Shown here in pieces: positions 12,537 to 27,500 of a stretch of DNA of 64,000 bases. The stretch spans positions 57,114,728 to 57,178,727 of the forward strand of contig NC_090746.1 of the NCBI RefSeq assembly GCF_036898095.1. The letters run 5' to 3'. Under the pieces are notes generated by a model. It saw nothing but the letters and a program-made list of their open reading frames with translations, was not told where the DNA came from and did no database searches. This DNA is from Palaemon carinicauda. Taxonomy: Eukaryota; Arthropoda; Malacostraca; Decapoda; Palaemonidae. The position numbers and the translations under genes were made by a program. Each line of letters begins with the position of its first letter. Positions within the stretch are counted from its first letter, which is position 1.

Positions 12537-15500
12537 TATATATAAAGAAAAAAATTAATAATGTAATGAAAAATAGTCCATTACATTAATCATTTTGGAC
12601 TACAGTATAGGATTACCTCAGATTAACACTTCCAGACAAAAGAGTAAGACATTTATGTACGGAGCATCCTAAGTTAGGTTAGGCTGGGTACCTTGGGTCA
12701 GGTATTATTTGTGTGATGGTTTTTCTGTTGAAGGATGTGAACTACTGTATAAAGAAATGATTTTAAAGTGGATATAATTTGTCTGCAACTAAAGTTAAAT
12801 ATAAGAAGGTGAATCGGCAAGATCATTGAGAATGCTCCATATGAATACAGTACATGCATCGTCGTATATGTATGGGATGTTGTTATTTCCCCATGAAACC
12901 ACATTACGACAAGTATACAGTACAGTAGTTATTTGTCCCCTCACGTAAGTCTGTAAAAGAGAAAAAAGCAAAGATTGGATAGGATTTGATCTTTGTTTAC
13001 CATTTTTCAATATCAAACTTACCCGATGATCATATAGCTGCATCCCTGCTGCCCGACAGAAAAAACCTACGGGAGGAATACGCCAGCGATCGCTATACAG
13101 GTGGGGGTGTACATCAACAGCGCCATCTGTCAAGTAGGTACTCAAGTACTCGATGTCAACAACGAACCAATTTTCCCTCTGTCGTGCCACAGGCAAGACC
13201 TACTAAATACGCCGTCCCTAACTGGATTTGTTTTCACAACGATTTGGTGAAGTACACTATTCCAGTTTTGAGCTTTCGCTATGCAGGGGTTTTATCTTCA
13301 TTTCAAAACTTGAACTCGTTTTGGATAGATTTAATTATGGTGACGAAGAGAGTATGGACTCTCTTTCACTTTTAAATGGCCGACCCTTCCCTTAGACGGA
13401 AGTGTTGGTGACGAAGAGAGTATGGACTCTCTTTCACTTTTAAATGGCCGACCCTTCCCTTAGACGGAAGTGTGTTTAGGTTTTTGGTAATTTTGCTTAA
13501 CAAGTTATAGATCTATTTATTTTATATCTCTCCGCCTTTATAGGCCTCTTCGATTAACTTTCCATTTATTATAAACTTATAAAAAATTAATTTTTATGTT
13601 TGTTTATATGCGACCTTTCCTATTAGTAGGCGGTCCTTACTTGGAACCGAAGTTAATTAACATTGAGCCCGTCATATCGTATTTTCCTTTTAAGAATTTA
13701 TACTTTTTTAATTTTAATGTTTTTGAAAGAATTTCTTTGATAGTCTCGTACTGTTTTCAAAGATGAATTAACGTTTAGTTTAGTCTCCGCAGTTGTTGAC
13801 GTTCAGAACGTTCAACATGCGCTCTATCGTTACGATAGAGAGAGAGTATTTCACGGTTTCACGTTGCAGTAAGAGTAAACCGATTCTAGCGTTTCGTTCA
13901 TTCTTTCTTAGCTTAAATGGTTTTAATTCTAATAAAGGAACTTTTTATTTGGGAAACCTTTCAGTTTTTTCCTTTAGCAAATAATATGTTTTAACGATAT
14001 ATAATTGGGCTCTTCTCTCAGGTTCCAGTTAAGAGGAAGAGAGAGAGATAGAGACGGAGGGAGAGAGAGGAGAATAAACGTTTCGTTCAAGCGGGTAACG
14101 TTGTTCTTGTTTTTTACTCTTCTCCCTAGTCGCTGTAGGGAAAGAAGGTAAAACGTTTCTAGAGTTTTATTCTTGTTCCCAGGCTTTATGCGGTGAGAGA
14201 TTTTAAACGTAGTTTATTTGATCTAGTGTTTAGTCTCTTTTCCAGCCACTGAATTCTTTATCTTTCATTATGTTTTTCTGTTGCATTGTAAAACTGTTTT
14301 CGCAATTACTACCCTTTAATGAAGGATAGGATTGCGTGTTTCAGGTACAAATCACTTAAAGTTTCGATTTCAGTGAAATAAGTGCAAACAGAAAATCAAA
14401 AGTGATAAAGTGATATGCGCAAAGTGTTACAGTGTTGCGTTCGAGGGTTCGTCTGTTCGTGCCAGTTGTTCACCTAGTCCGATACCTCTTACAAGCTCCC
14501 AAGCCCAGGGGAGAAGTAATGTCGAAGGACTTATGGGTTCCACAGGCCTTGATCGACGAACAGACGTTTCCCTCGGTGGTTTCGGGTGTATCTACACACG
14601 TTGCCGACGTGATCGCCTCACCCACATAAAGACGAGAGAGCCCATTTATTCCTCGTCTGCGGAAGAGGTTTCTCGCAGAAACCATGGACCAAATCTTGCA
14701 GCTTTAAGTGCAAGTCGGTCCCTTCCGCGCAAGTCCAACGGCCTAGGTGTAGCCACTGGGTCAGTTCGGACTCGCTGCAGTCATCCGACGACTGCACACC
14801 TCCCAAGAGAGGCAAGGTGGTACCGCAACAGGCAGTAACTCTGTCTGTTGCCGCACCAGCTGTTTTAGACCCTCAGTCACAACGGACAGTAGCTCCGTTT
14901 GTTGCCGTCTTTGGTAGACCCTAGTGGTCCATGCTGCAGACTATGCAGTCTCAGCTTGCTTCCTTCATGCAGGAGTATCGTGCTGAGAAGGTTGACACTG
15001 CACCTGTTAACCTACAACCTGCCACGGTTGTGCGCTCAGCAGATACTGCGGCTGCCAGCTCCCACACTCCACCTGTGAGAGCTCCACCACCGATGCGCAG
15101 TCGACCCTGCCAGACGCATGTTCATGCTGCACCCTCCGTTGACATGCGTGAGCTACCGCATCAGCAGTGGGAAGGTGCTGTCAAGCTGCCGTGTTTTGAC
15201 GCAATGCGGCATGTTCCGCAACCCACGGCAGTCCCTCCCACGCACCAGCACTCCGCTTTTGTTGTTGCCAGCTCCCACACTCCGACTGCGGAGAAGGTTG
15301 ACGATGCACCCGTTGGCCTACAGCCTACCACGGTTGTGCGCCCGGCATGGCTGCCTGCTCCCACACTCTTGTTGTGAGAGCTCCTCCACCCATGCGCAGT
15401 AGACCCTGCCAGACGTATGCTGACTCCCACAGACACACGGAGCACTCCGTTGCCGTGCGTGAGCTACCACAAGCTGCCGTGTTTTGACACGGTGTGTCAG

Positions 15501-18500
15501 CCTCCGCAACACACTGTGGTTACCACCACTCGCCCGCAGCAAACTAGTCAGTCAGGAGTTGAGGCTTCCCCACACAGCTTTGGTTGTTGCCAACTCACAG
15601 ACTGTCAAACAGTTACATGACGTTGCCTTCTGGTCTGCTACTAATACACCAGTGCTGTATGTCCTCACGCACCTGTTGTGGTTGACAGTTCAGTTTTTGA
15701 CAGTTCACAGACTGTCAAGCAGTTTCATAACGTTGCCTTCTGGTCTGCTGCTTATGCACCAGTGAAACCCTCACTGAGATAACCTAGCTTTTCTCGGACA
15801 TGGTTCCTGTAGATGAGAAAGTGCTGTTCTCCCTCCTTCTGATATTCCCTTGAGGACTCTGTCATTTGGAGAGGAGCCTTAAGCTGCTTAGCCTCCTATG
15901 GACTTTAATTAAAGTATAACATGCTTCCAGGGAGGGTAAATGGTTCCGCTTCAGTCGCTAACCCCGTCTGTTGCCACACCTGCTCCCATAGACCTTGGGC
16001 TTTGTTGCAAGACATGCAGTCCAAGCTTAGTCCTTGATAGAGGATTTTTTACGGAGAAGAACCTTCTTGCCAACAACCTTCCTACCGGTTAGTTGTACGC
16101 CCTGTTGACGCTGAGATATCCTACTCACGTCCGCCAGTTGAGATGGTTCCTCCTCCGGTGCGACCCAGTGTGGGTTGCCAGTCGCACGTTGACGTTAAGC
16201 GACTCTCGGAGGTGGTTGTGGACGTTCAGTGTGTCACTAGGAAGACGTTCAACAACCAGCAGAGGTGACTTGTTGTGACGCAGTGCGGCAACCTCAGCAA
16301 CCCGATAAGGGGTTGTCTGCACAACCCATACAGTCTAGACAGTTTCGGGTTGTCGCTGTACTTCCTCGCTTCCCCATGGTTGACAGTTCACAGACTGTGC
16401 AGCAGTACCATGATCTTGTGTCCGGCTCCGTCACGCATCCACCAGTGCGACCGGATTCAGCGAGTCAGACGTTGCCCACTCCGTTGCCGTTTCCTCATCA
16501 GTTTCGGATGAGGAACCCTCTGATGAGGACATGGCTGAACAAGACGATCAACCCCCAGCCCTGCTATCCATCCAGAAGATGCTGAAGAAGGAACACGGCC
16601 CTGTCAGGCTGTGGATGAGTCTGGTTAAGACACTCATCCGTGGTTCAATTGGTGTCACTTGGAAGACTACACCTCCGTCCTCTTCGGTTTCATCTAGCTC
16701 TTCACTGGAAAAGGACAAGACGCTAGAAGCGGTCTCGATCCCGGTTTCCGGAAGATAAGTCTGGTCTGACTGGATGAAAAGACTTTATCAACCTTTGATA
16801 GGGTCTTCCCCTGACTGTTCAGACTCCCAACCACGTTCTCTTCTCAGACGCATCGGACGTAGGCTGGGGTGCGACCTTAGGCGGTAGGGAATGCTCGGGA
16901 TTATGGAACTCGAGTCAAAGGACAATGCATTTCAACTGCAAGAAGCTTCTGGCAGTACGTCTGACCTGAAAAAGCTTCAGGTCTCTCCTTCAAGGCAAAG
17001 TAGTGGAGGTGAACACGGTCAACTCCCTGCTTTGATGTACATCTCCTAGCAAGGAGGGACCTACTCTCTGACATGGTACGAGTTCGCAAGTGACCTCCTC
17101 TCCTGTTCAACAGGTCTAGACTTTTCACTAGTAACAAGTTTCTTCCAAGGCAACTTGAATGTCTTAGCAGATTGTCTCAGTAGGAAGGGACAATATTTCC
17201 AACATATTGGACCCTCCACAAGGATGTATGCAAGAGACTTTGGGTCACCTGGGGCCAGCCAACCATAGATCTCTTCGCAACCTCGATGTCCAAGAGGCTC
17301 TCAATACTTTGCTCACCTATCCCGGACCCAGCAGTAGTTCTTTTAGATGCATTTCTACTTGATTGGTCTCATCTAGATCTATATGCATTCCCTCCGTTCT
17401 AGATTGTCAACAAGGTACTGCAGAAGTTCGCCTCTCACGAAGGGACAAGTGGACGCTAATTGCTTCCCTCTGGCCCGCGAGAGAATAACTTACCGAGGTA
17501 CTTCGATGGCTAGTAGACGTTCCCAGAACTCTTCCCCTAAGGGTGGACCTGCTACGTCTGCCACGCGTAAAGAAGGTACTCCAAGGCCTCCACGCTCTTC
17601 GTCTCACTGCCTTCAGAGTATCGAAAGACTCTCGAGAACTAGAGGTTTTTCGAAGGAGGCAACCAGAGCGATTGCTAGAGCAAGGAGAACATCCACCCTT
17701 AGAGTCTACCAATCGAAGTGGGAAATCTTTCGAAACTGGTGCAAGTCAGTATCCGTATCCTCGACCAGTACCTCTGTAACTCAAATAGCTGACTTCCTCT
17801 TATATCTGAGGAAAGAGCGATCTCTTTCAGCTCCCACTATCAAGGGTTACAGAAGCATGTTGGCATCAGTCTTCCGTCACAGAGGCTTAGATCTTTCCAA
17901 CAGTAAAGATCTACAGGGACCTCCTTAAGTCTTTTGAGACCACGAAGGAGCGTCGTTTGGTTACACCTGGTTGGAATTTAGACGTGGTTCTAAGATTCCT
18001 TATGTTAGACAGGTTCGAACCGCTTCAATCAGTCTCCCTGAAAGATCTCACCTTTAAGACTCTTTTCCTGATATGCTTAACCACAGCTAAAAGAGTCAGT
18101 GAGATTCATGCCTTCAGCAAGAACATCGGATTCTCATCCGAAACGGCTACATGTTCTACATCTTGGTTTTCTAGCCAAACACGAGCTGCCTTCTCGGCCT
18201 TGACCAATATCGTTCGATATTCCAATCTTATCGTATGGTTGGAAATGAACTAAAAAGAGTTTTATGTCCTGTAAGAGCTCTTAAGTTCTATTTTAAAACC
18301 TTTACGAGGCCCGTCTGAAGCTTTATGGGTTCAGTTAAGAATTCATCTTTGCCTATGTCAGAGAATTCTTTATCCTATTTTTATCAGACTGTTAATACGA
18401 GAAGCTCATTCCCTTCTGAATGAGGAAGACCAAGCTTGGCTGAAGGTAAGGACACACGAAGTTAGAGCTGTCACAACTTCCGTGGCCTTTAAACAAAATA

Positions 18501-21500
18501 GATCTCTGCAAAATATATTCGACGCAACCTATTGGAAAAGCAAATCAGTGTTCGCGTCTTTTATCTTAAGAATGTCCAGTCTCTTTACGAGAACTGCTAC
18601 ACTCTGGGACCATTCGTAGCAACGAGTGCAGTAGTGGTGGGGGCTCCACCACTACAATTCCCTAATTCCAGAACCTTTTTAATCTTTCTCTTGAAATATT
18701 TTTGGGTTGTCCGGAAGGCTAAGAAGCCTTTCGCATCCTACTTGATTTGGCGGGTGGTCAAAATCATTTCTTGAGAAGTGCCTAGATTAAAGGTTTTGAT
18801 GAGGACCTTTAGTATGGGTTGCAACCCTTCATACTTCAGCTCCTAGGAGTCGCTCAGCATCCTATGAGGATCGCGAGGCTCAGTAAGGAAGACGTACTTA
18901 AAAAGGCAGAGTAATTGTTCAAGTCGTCTTCCTTACCAGGTACTTATTTATTTTATGCTTGTTATTTTGAATAACTGCTAAAATAAAATACGGAATACTT
19001 AGCTCATAATGTCAACTTGTTATGCTGGTCTCTACCCACCCCCCTGGGTGTGAATCAGCTAGCCTATATGATCATCGGGTAAGTTTGATATTGAAAAATG
19101 TTATTTTCCTTAGTAAAATAAATTTTTGAATATACTTACCCGATGATCATAAATTAAAGGACCCACCCTTCCTCCCCAATAGAGAACCAGTGGGACAGAG
19201 GAGAAAATTGGTTCGTTGTTGACATCGAGTACTTGAGTACCTACTTGACAGATGGCGCTGTTGATGTACACCCCCACCTGTATAGCGATCGCTGGCGTAT
19301 TCCTCCCGTAGGTTTTTTCTGTCGGGCAGCAGGGATGCAGCTATATGATCATCGGGAAAGTATATTCAAAAATTTATTTTACTAAGGAAAATAACATTTT
19401 TAAAAACACTGAGAAGAATTAGGTAGAAAAAGCACCGAGACACCAATTATTAGGACAAGATTCATATCACAAGATTATAGACAAGGTAATCAATAAGATA
19501 TGGAACATGGCTACTAGCAATAAGACAAAAAGATTGGAAAATTAAAATCAAACATGATATGCAAAGTATACTGTAAAGAGATGGAGTAGATGCTTTAATT
19601 GATAAGAATATTTATTTACAATATATACATAATTCAAAGGAGATGATAAGTCTTGTTATTCAAGAAGCCCACATTGTGTGATACTGTGCACTTCATACTG
19701 AAATGTGAGGCTGAAGTTTGAAAGGTTGGTTATGAATATGGAGACAAGGTTATATATCAATATGGCATATACAGCTTACAGGTATGATAAATAACATGTG
19801 ATCATCTGCTTCTACTGTCAAAGGTGTGGAAATCTTGAAAAGAAATATAAGCTTAAGACTGATGATTATGTTGAAAATGTTCTGTTAATAGTAACTCCAA
19901 TGAATACAACTATCATGAGGCTAATCATATAAATTGTACTAAATAAAAAACATGGTAAATTTGAGCAATTGTAAACTTTAGTTATTATTATTATTACTAG
20001 CTAAACTGCAACCCTAGTTGGAAAAAATGGATGCTATGAGCCCCAAGGGCTTCAACATTGAAAATAGCCTGGTAAGGAAGGAAAATAAGAAAGCATAGAA
20101 TAGTGTGCCTGAGTGTACCCTCAAGTAAGAGACCTTTAACACAAGACAGTGGAAGACATGGTACAGAGGCTATGGCACTAAAGATTTGAGAACAATTGAT
20201 TTTATTTTGGTTTTCTAGAAGAGCTGCCGACCATAGCTAGAGCTAGTGTCTCTTGTACCCTTACCCGTAGCAAGTGGAAAGTAGCCACTGAATAATTACA
20301 ATGCATTAGTTAACCCCATGAGTGAAGAATTTTTTGGTTATCATTAATGTTGTTAAGTGAATGTATAAAGAAAAGGCCTGACTATTCGGTTTATGTTTAG
20401 GCGAAGGAAAATTAAGCCATAACCAGAGAGGGATCTAATGCAGTACTGGCTAGACACGGACCTAATAACTGTAGCATTAGTATCACAATGGATGGCTGGT
20501 GCCTTGGCCAATGTATTACTGACGGACTTTGAGAAAATCAGCGTAAACAATTCATGACTATTAAGGATACCATAAACTGCAGCTGAGTAAATATTCAATC
20601 TGTTGGAGGTAATACAGTGTAGCTCAGAAGGTTGATAAATGAAAAGGGTTTCAGCATAAATAGTGATAGCTAAGACATGGCATATTTTCATATGGCAAAG
20701 AAAAATGAAGTGACTTCAAAACTCATGCTTTCTTTCGTATGCAAAGAGAGGGTGTTTTGGGGAAATATGTTTTTTTTTTGTTTTAAAAGGCCATTCTCAT
20801 CTTAAAATAGTAAAAAGATCCAGTGGCAAGTTATGAATATATTACTGTCTATTAGGCAGATTTTATGCACCAAAATTAAAAGAATATTGTAGTAGTTTAC
20901 AAACCACTGAGAACAACTATGAAATGAGATTTCATTCTTTGGGTGGATGATACGTCAAATTGTGATGCAGTTGCTTTTAGTGAGTGACAGGGATCATATT
21001 AGCTGGTTAATAATTTTCATTGTGTAACAACATTGACTGGGCATGCATTTGGTTTAGTTTTAAATGATGTTATAAGTATTATATCATATATTAATGTAGA
21101 GAAGTGCACTATTTCTACAATTTACAATGATATAACTTTTAGACATAAGTTATTGGAAAGCAGAGTGATAAAGAAAAATAAGTCTTAGAAATGAGTAAAA
21201 TTTCTCTCCATGTGTGTATATTGCTGAAATTACTAAGAAAATAAATAATATTAATATTCCCTTGTGATAAATAGGCTTTCCACCGGAATGAAATTATGTC
21301 TAGAGACCATTCTGACTCCAGTGATTTCGTCCTGGCTAGTGAGTCTGTAAAAACCAGGAACGAAGAATAACGACAACGTAACAATTAAACATAAAGATAT
21401 AGTCTAAATCAAGCACCTTCCTGAGGCGTGAACATGACTATAACAAAAACTAGATCGATATTCTTCGTCCAAATTGGACTTGCTAGCAAATAGATACCAT

Positions 21501-24500
21501 AGTAAAAAACAATGATAAATAATGATAATAATATTGGTCATAAAACGTAAGTGATATAACCTAGATGACAGAGTACCAGAAGGGTAATATTACCTTTGAA
21601 TAACTACCGAATCGAACAAAACCAAAATGGCTGCCGATACCGAGGACGGCCAAGCCTCTTCCAAAATTAAAATCCACATTACTGGAACGAAAACAAATGC
21701 CCAGTACTGAAAAAACTGTCAAAACAAACTATGGTACTTATCATTGGTAAAGGTGAAGTAGTAACGTCAGTCATGTTGAATTAACGACAATCACTTTCGA
21801 AACACCTAACAAAATAAAAACGACTTAGCGGGCAAGTCCAAAACAGAAGGATGACCTGGAGAGCGCGAGTAGTAGGTGTCGGTAGGGTAGCACAACTGTA
21901 TTCTCTAGGGCCTGTCACGGCCCTCCCCTTTGATGAAGGGATTATCTAAATGGAAGACAGCCTGTGAATAGTGGTTTACACACGCCCTTGTTAGATATAC
22001 GACACCAACAAGGTGCTCGCGCGAGGGTTGTAACCTCTGCATTCCATGCTTTTATCTTTCTCTAGTATATTTGGAAGATTTATATTAGAAAAGAAGGACT
22101 TTCACCGGCCGTCACAGGTCTCTCCCCAGAAATAGATTTTTCCTTTGTCAAAATCCCTTATGTATTGATGCATCTTATAATTGTATGCAATAGTATGAGT
22201 AAAAATAAATATGAAAGCATCTGCCCTTCGATAAAAGAAACTATAATAGTTAAGGACAGATTTCCGTGATTCAATAGAGATCGAGATTTTAGAATAAAAA
22301 TTAGGCAAGGTGGAAAGAATTGAAGTGGATTAGGCAAAAAACAATGTGCATGGTGGGAATAGGAAATCATTAAGTGGCAATGCCATCATTTAGTAGGGAG
22401 GAAGAAAACTGAATACTCTACTATTGTATAAGTAAAACGTCCGGGAAGCAATATTCATGAATACATATTGTATTCTGAATGGGAATGAAAAAGGCTCTCA
22501 GATTTTTATAAGGTCCTAGAATTAGCTGATAACTTCGTGGAATGCTTTAAAAAAGAAATTGAAAATATAATTGGAACTTTCGTGGAAGTTCCAAATAACA
22601 TTGGTACTGAACCATAGACTTAAATAAAATTAATGAGATTTAAGAGGTTTTTCGCAATACATTGCAAAAAAAATGTCTGGATTCGGCTGCAATGTACCAG
22701 GCTAAGTGGGGAGTTCTGCTGTAGATGTTGTGGAAGGGGTATGTCTTCTCTCGATACAACTATCATTGATATCACTATCTCAGTGATAGCAGATTTTTTT
22801 ATACCTTCGAGAAGAAAAACTCCTCTCAGTGTTGCCGGTGAAAGGCTATGGCTCGGCCTTGAGCCTTGCCTTTAGACTGAAAGGAGTTGATATTTTCTCC
22901 TCATTGGCGTTCTCTTTTTCCTCATACAAAGTTTCGAGGTTTCCTGTCCTCAGTCAGAAGTTAAACCACCTTCATGGAATGTTCTACACGTCTTACGATT
23001 GCTAGAAGGAGACCCCTATGAACCGTTACATCAGGCATCAGATCACCTGACTGAAAACGGTCTTCCTATGCGGTTTGGTCTCGCCCAAGAGAGTGAGTGA
23101 ACTGCATGGTCTCCCATTCAAGGGGATTGGGAGAGGTAATGCTCGGCTTCATTCAAAATCCGGGAGTAGTGGATCCTAGATTTGTGCCCTTCCGGATGGA
23201 AAGTCTCTGTCAAGTAACCAATGACCCAGTGAAGGCTTTGAGGTGTTACTTCAAAAGAACTTCAGAAGCTTGTCCCCAAGTGAGCAGATTGTTTGTCAGC
23301 ATGGGGAAGGTTAATAGAAGAATTACTAACAACACAATTTCAGCGTGAATTTGTAAGGTCCTAGAACGGGATTTGAATACTGATTCTTCTCTGCATATGT
23401 GGAAACCTAGAACTCATGACGTTGAGGGCATTGGCACATCTGTAGCGTTAAGAAAAACTACTCTGTGGCGCAGGACCTTCAAGCATGCCTGTGGAAGCAT
23501 CAGAAGACCTTCACCACCCACAACCTGCACGACATAACCCACAGCAACATGAAGAAGTTTTCCATTGGACCTATGGTGGGTGCACAACAAAAGGATTTTG
23601 ACATAGGAAAAATCTGTTTTTGGGTGAGATAGCCATGTCGTCCTGATGGAAGTATCCTAAGATAACCATAGATATCTGCACCCCAAACAGACCTTACCCA
23701 GTCTAATCCACTAAGGGGAATGATAAGTAAGGAGCCGTTACACATCCTATCACCTTCGAGTGCCTCTATACATTCCTGCTCTTAAGATACATCCCTGATT
23801 ATACACGATATCTTCGAATAGTTGTTTCCGGGGGTTGGAACCCCGTGATACCTGACGGTAATTCTCTTGTAATATCAATCGCAGAAATATTATATGTACT
23901 GTAGAAGTTGCCAGAAGGAACTTCCATCAGGACGACATGGCTCGAGCCCAAAAAATGGTTTAAACACCTCGAGCTCCTTGTTGGACAAGAAGCAGATGGT
24001 AGAGGGTAGAGGTTAGCCTGGATTTAGTCTGGAGTGAATGGTAAGAATGACTGGCTCTTTCTTTCTTTCATCTTTCCCTATCTTGGGGAATAGCACCTGA
24101 GGTACTCTGCAAGCTGGCCTCCTCTGCCTGCAGGTAATAACAATTTCCCATTTGTTACTTGATATATGCTCATAATTTTTTTTTTACATTACATCTCCAT
24201 ATCTCCTTTTGTAAGGTGGGAATTGGGTAACATCTATGGTTTGGACAAGGAAGTCTGAGGACTTCTTAGAATTCTTACCTAGACAAGTCACATTGCTAGT
24301 ATCATACAATCATAAGGATTGTTCAGTCCGCTGAAGTGTGTAAATGCACATAGGTTTGCGGTAAGGGTCACAATGATTCATCTTTTTAACGTGCGTAGCA
24401 CGGAGTTATGCACTGGGTCAAAGACCAACCAGTTGGTTAGGACTTCACCCTTAGGGTGAGTCATCCCCAATTGAGAGCAAAGGTGTTTGTATGTATCAAC

Positions 24501-27500
24501 GTAACAAATGACAAATGAGAATAATTTTTATTTTTCCAAACGATGCAAACCTTGAGCTCTTTATATAAATTTTTCCCGCCATCACCTGTTCCTTTGCAAG
24601 TCCTGCCTGCAATCAAAATTGATGAGAGAACAGAGGAGTGTGTATGAACGTGGTAACCAATACTACCCCTTATCCCTCTGCTAACTAGCGTTGTTAAGGT
24701 AGTTGCACCTTGCTAAAAGTCTTACGGCTAGTGTTCCAGCTTTACCAAAAGTATATTCCCTAATAAAAGCTCCAGGTTTGTAGCGTCATGAAAAATACAA
24801 ATTATTCTTGAATGTCATATTTTGCTTGCTTATTAAAGCTAGAATGAATTTTAATATTTTTGCAGTGACTCGTAAGTTATTGGAACTGGGCGTTCAAAAT
24901 ATTTAAGATTTACAACACATTGCGCTGCTAACAAATTGTGTCGGCAAGAGATTAGTTATGGATGATTTAAAGTTATTGGAGTTGATATGCACTTTGGTTT
25001 CTAAAGCTTTCAAATATGCATCCCCAAGATTTTGTAACTAGCTTCTTCTTGAGATCAGGACTGATCACATAAAGGTTTTTAAGAAGAAATTGAAAACTTT
25101 CGCATTCACAAAATGCTATGATAATGTGGATTTGACGCTAACAGTACTGTAATGTATATTTTTCTCTAAGAACATGAAAAATTTATGAATGACAAATATT
25201 TTTGGTCTCAAAGTGCAATGGTACTCTTTTGGCTATGACTGGAGCTGGAAAACCTTTTTAAGGAGCATGTAGCAGTTTATTTCCATTTTGTTTTTCATCA
25301 CTGAGTGTATGTTCTCGTGACTTACATAATATGTTCTGACAGAATATTTCTGAAATACAGTACCACTTCATGTTTAGCTTATATTTATATTTCCCTTACT
25401 GTTTTTCATGAGATGGGATGTACATTACTCTGTATACTGGTACGGTAGTAATTGCCTAAATGGTGATATCCTTTATACTGGAAAATGTCATGTGCCCCAC
25501 AAAACCAATACTGTGCAGTAGTTCAGTTCCTTGATAACACAAGAAATGCATAATAATTTGGGTGATGAGTGCAATATACAGATACATAAACCTCTGCTCA
25601 TTTATGTTGTAAAATATTGGTTTAATGATTGTTACAGCTAATTTTCCTTTCTTCAGGCACCACCTGATTTGGTGACATCAGAACAGAGACATGAAGCAGA
25701 ACAAGTGTTTCTTCAGTTACGTAATACAAAAAATCCATTTAACCTGTGCAGACAGCTTTTAGGCAAGTATATTATACTTTATTCAGTGCTTCATTTTGTT
25801 GCCATCAAAAAGCATCACCTCTGTGATTATTAAAGTCAATCCTGTTTTTCAGTCACTTTTGTTTTTGCTCACATAATCAGTAATAGAATTATTACAAGAA
25901 CTGGTACTGGTCAAAATACTAGTACTGAATTGCAAATTTAGATAATTTTTTTCCCCTAAATTTTGATGCTGGATGTTTAAAGTTATGGTGAGTAGAGTAG
26001 ATTAGCATAGCCTCTTAAATTTTCAATATTAAACTTAGCCGGTGATTATATAAGCTGCAGCTCTGCTGCCCGACAGAAAAACTCTACGTTCAAAATACGC
26101 CAGCGATCGCTATGCAGGTAGGGGGTGTACATCAACAGCGCCATCTGTCGAGCAGGTACTCAGTACTCAATGTAAACACAGAACTCAATTTTCTCTCTGT
26201 CGTGCCACCGGCAAGACCTACTAAATTCGCTGTTGCTTACTGGATTGGTTTTCACATATTTTGGTGAAGTACACATTTCTAGTTTTGAGCTTTCGCTTTG
26301 CAGACGTTATCTTCAATACATCCTTGCATTCTTTTATTGATTTTGGAATATTTGTTGACGACTTTGGATAGATTTTGAATTCCCCTTTGACTAATTCAAG
26401 ATGGCTGACCCTTCTCAAGTCCCTAAATTCAGGAAATGTAATGCTAGGGACTGTTCAAGGCGTCTTCCGAAGGCTTCTATCGATCCTCACGCCGTTTGTT
26501 CCAATTGTCGGGATAAGACCTGTCAATTGGAAGATCGATGTGAGGAATGCGTTGGGCTTTCGGAATTCGATTTCATCGAATTCCAGAAATACACACGTAG
26601 GCTAGAGAGAGATAGAGTCAGGAGAAGTTCATCTCGCTCCGTTGATTTTTCCTCTCCTCATGCCCCACAACCTATTCCTTCCCCTGTAGTGGTTGCTCCT
26701 GATCCCCCTTCTAGCACTCAACAACCTTCGATGGCAGATATGATGCGTGCCATCCAGGCTCTGGGTGAGAGAGTCGAGTCATTGGCGAGTGACCGTAACC
26801 AACTCATGGCAGACGTTAAGGAGTTGAAGTGTAAGAGTGCAGTGGGTAGTGACAAAGTGAGTGGTAGTGTTGTGGAAAGTGTTGTAGATAGTGTTGCGCT
26901 TGAGGGTTCGTCTGTTCGTGCCTGTCGTCCTCCCAGTCCGGGACCTCTTGCAAGCTCCCAAGCCCAGGGGAGAAGCAATGTCGTACGACCAAAGGGTTCG
27001 AGAGGCTTTAATCAGCGAACAGACGTTCCCTCCGTGGTTTCGGACGTATCTAACCAAGATCGCCCCACCCACACGAAGACGAGAGAGCCCATTTATTCCT
27101 CGTCTGCGGAAGAGGTTTCTCGGAAGAAACCATGGACCAAGGTCTCGCGGCCTCTTAAGCGCAAGTCGGTCCCTTCCGCGCAAGTCCAACGGCCCAGTTG
27201 TAGCCACTGGGTCAGTTCGGACTCGCTGCAGTCTTCCGATGACTGCACACCTCCTAAGAGAGGCAAAGCGGTACCGCATCAGGCAGTAACACCGTCTGTT
27301 GCCGCACCTGCTACTGTAGACCCTAAGTGGTCTTTGCTGCAGACAATGCAGACACAGTTAACGTCATTGATGCAGGACTTTCGTGCGGAGAAGGTTGACG
27401 CTGCACCAACCGCTAGCCTACAACCACCCACGGTTGTGCGTCCAGTGGACGCTGAGGCTACCTTCTCCCGCACTCCAGCTGTGAGAGTCCCGCCACCCAT

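Larger units (their letters stand above)
13001..19401 (+). mobile_element. DIRS retrotransposon A: full-span but RT-deleted copy
   Basis: ITRs lie at 13001-13182 and about 19194-19401. An ICR lies at 19056-19153. The left outer end (CATTTTTCAATATCAAACTT) and the right outer end (ending AAATAACATTTTT-like) both occur reverse-complemented and joined in the ICR. ORF remnants in order are a Gag start (about 13374), an unrelated or decayed 0.9-kb stretch, Gag middle (14430-16500), RNase H (about 16560-17200), a methylase-like domain and a tyrosine recombinase (about 17560-18650). Compared with element B, everything between the end of Gag and the RNase H lead-in (equivalent to about 27900-29690 in B) is absent, including the whole RT core. 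Numerous frameshifts are present. It lies in XPO4 intron 1, sense. Confidence 0.88.

Noticed and set aside
22630..24811. Independent bacterial-like integrase gene
   Set aside because: The recombinase motifs are broken, and the following ICR and right end show it is the 3' remnant of a DIRS element.
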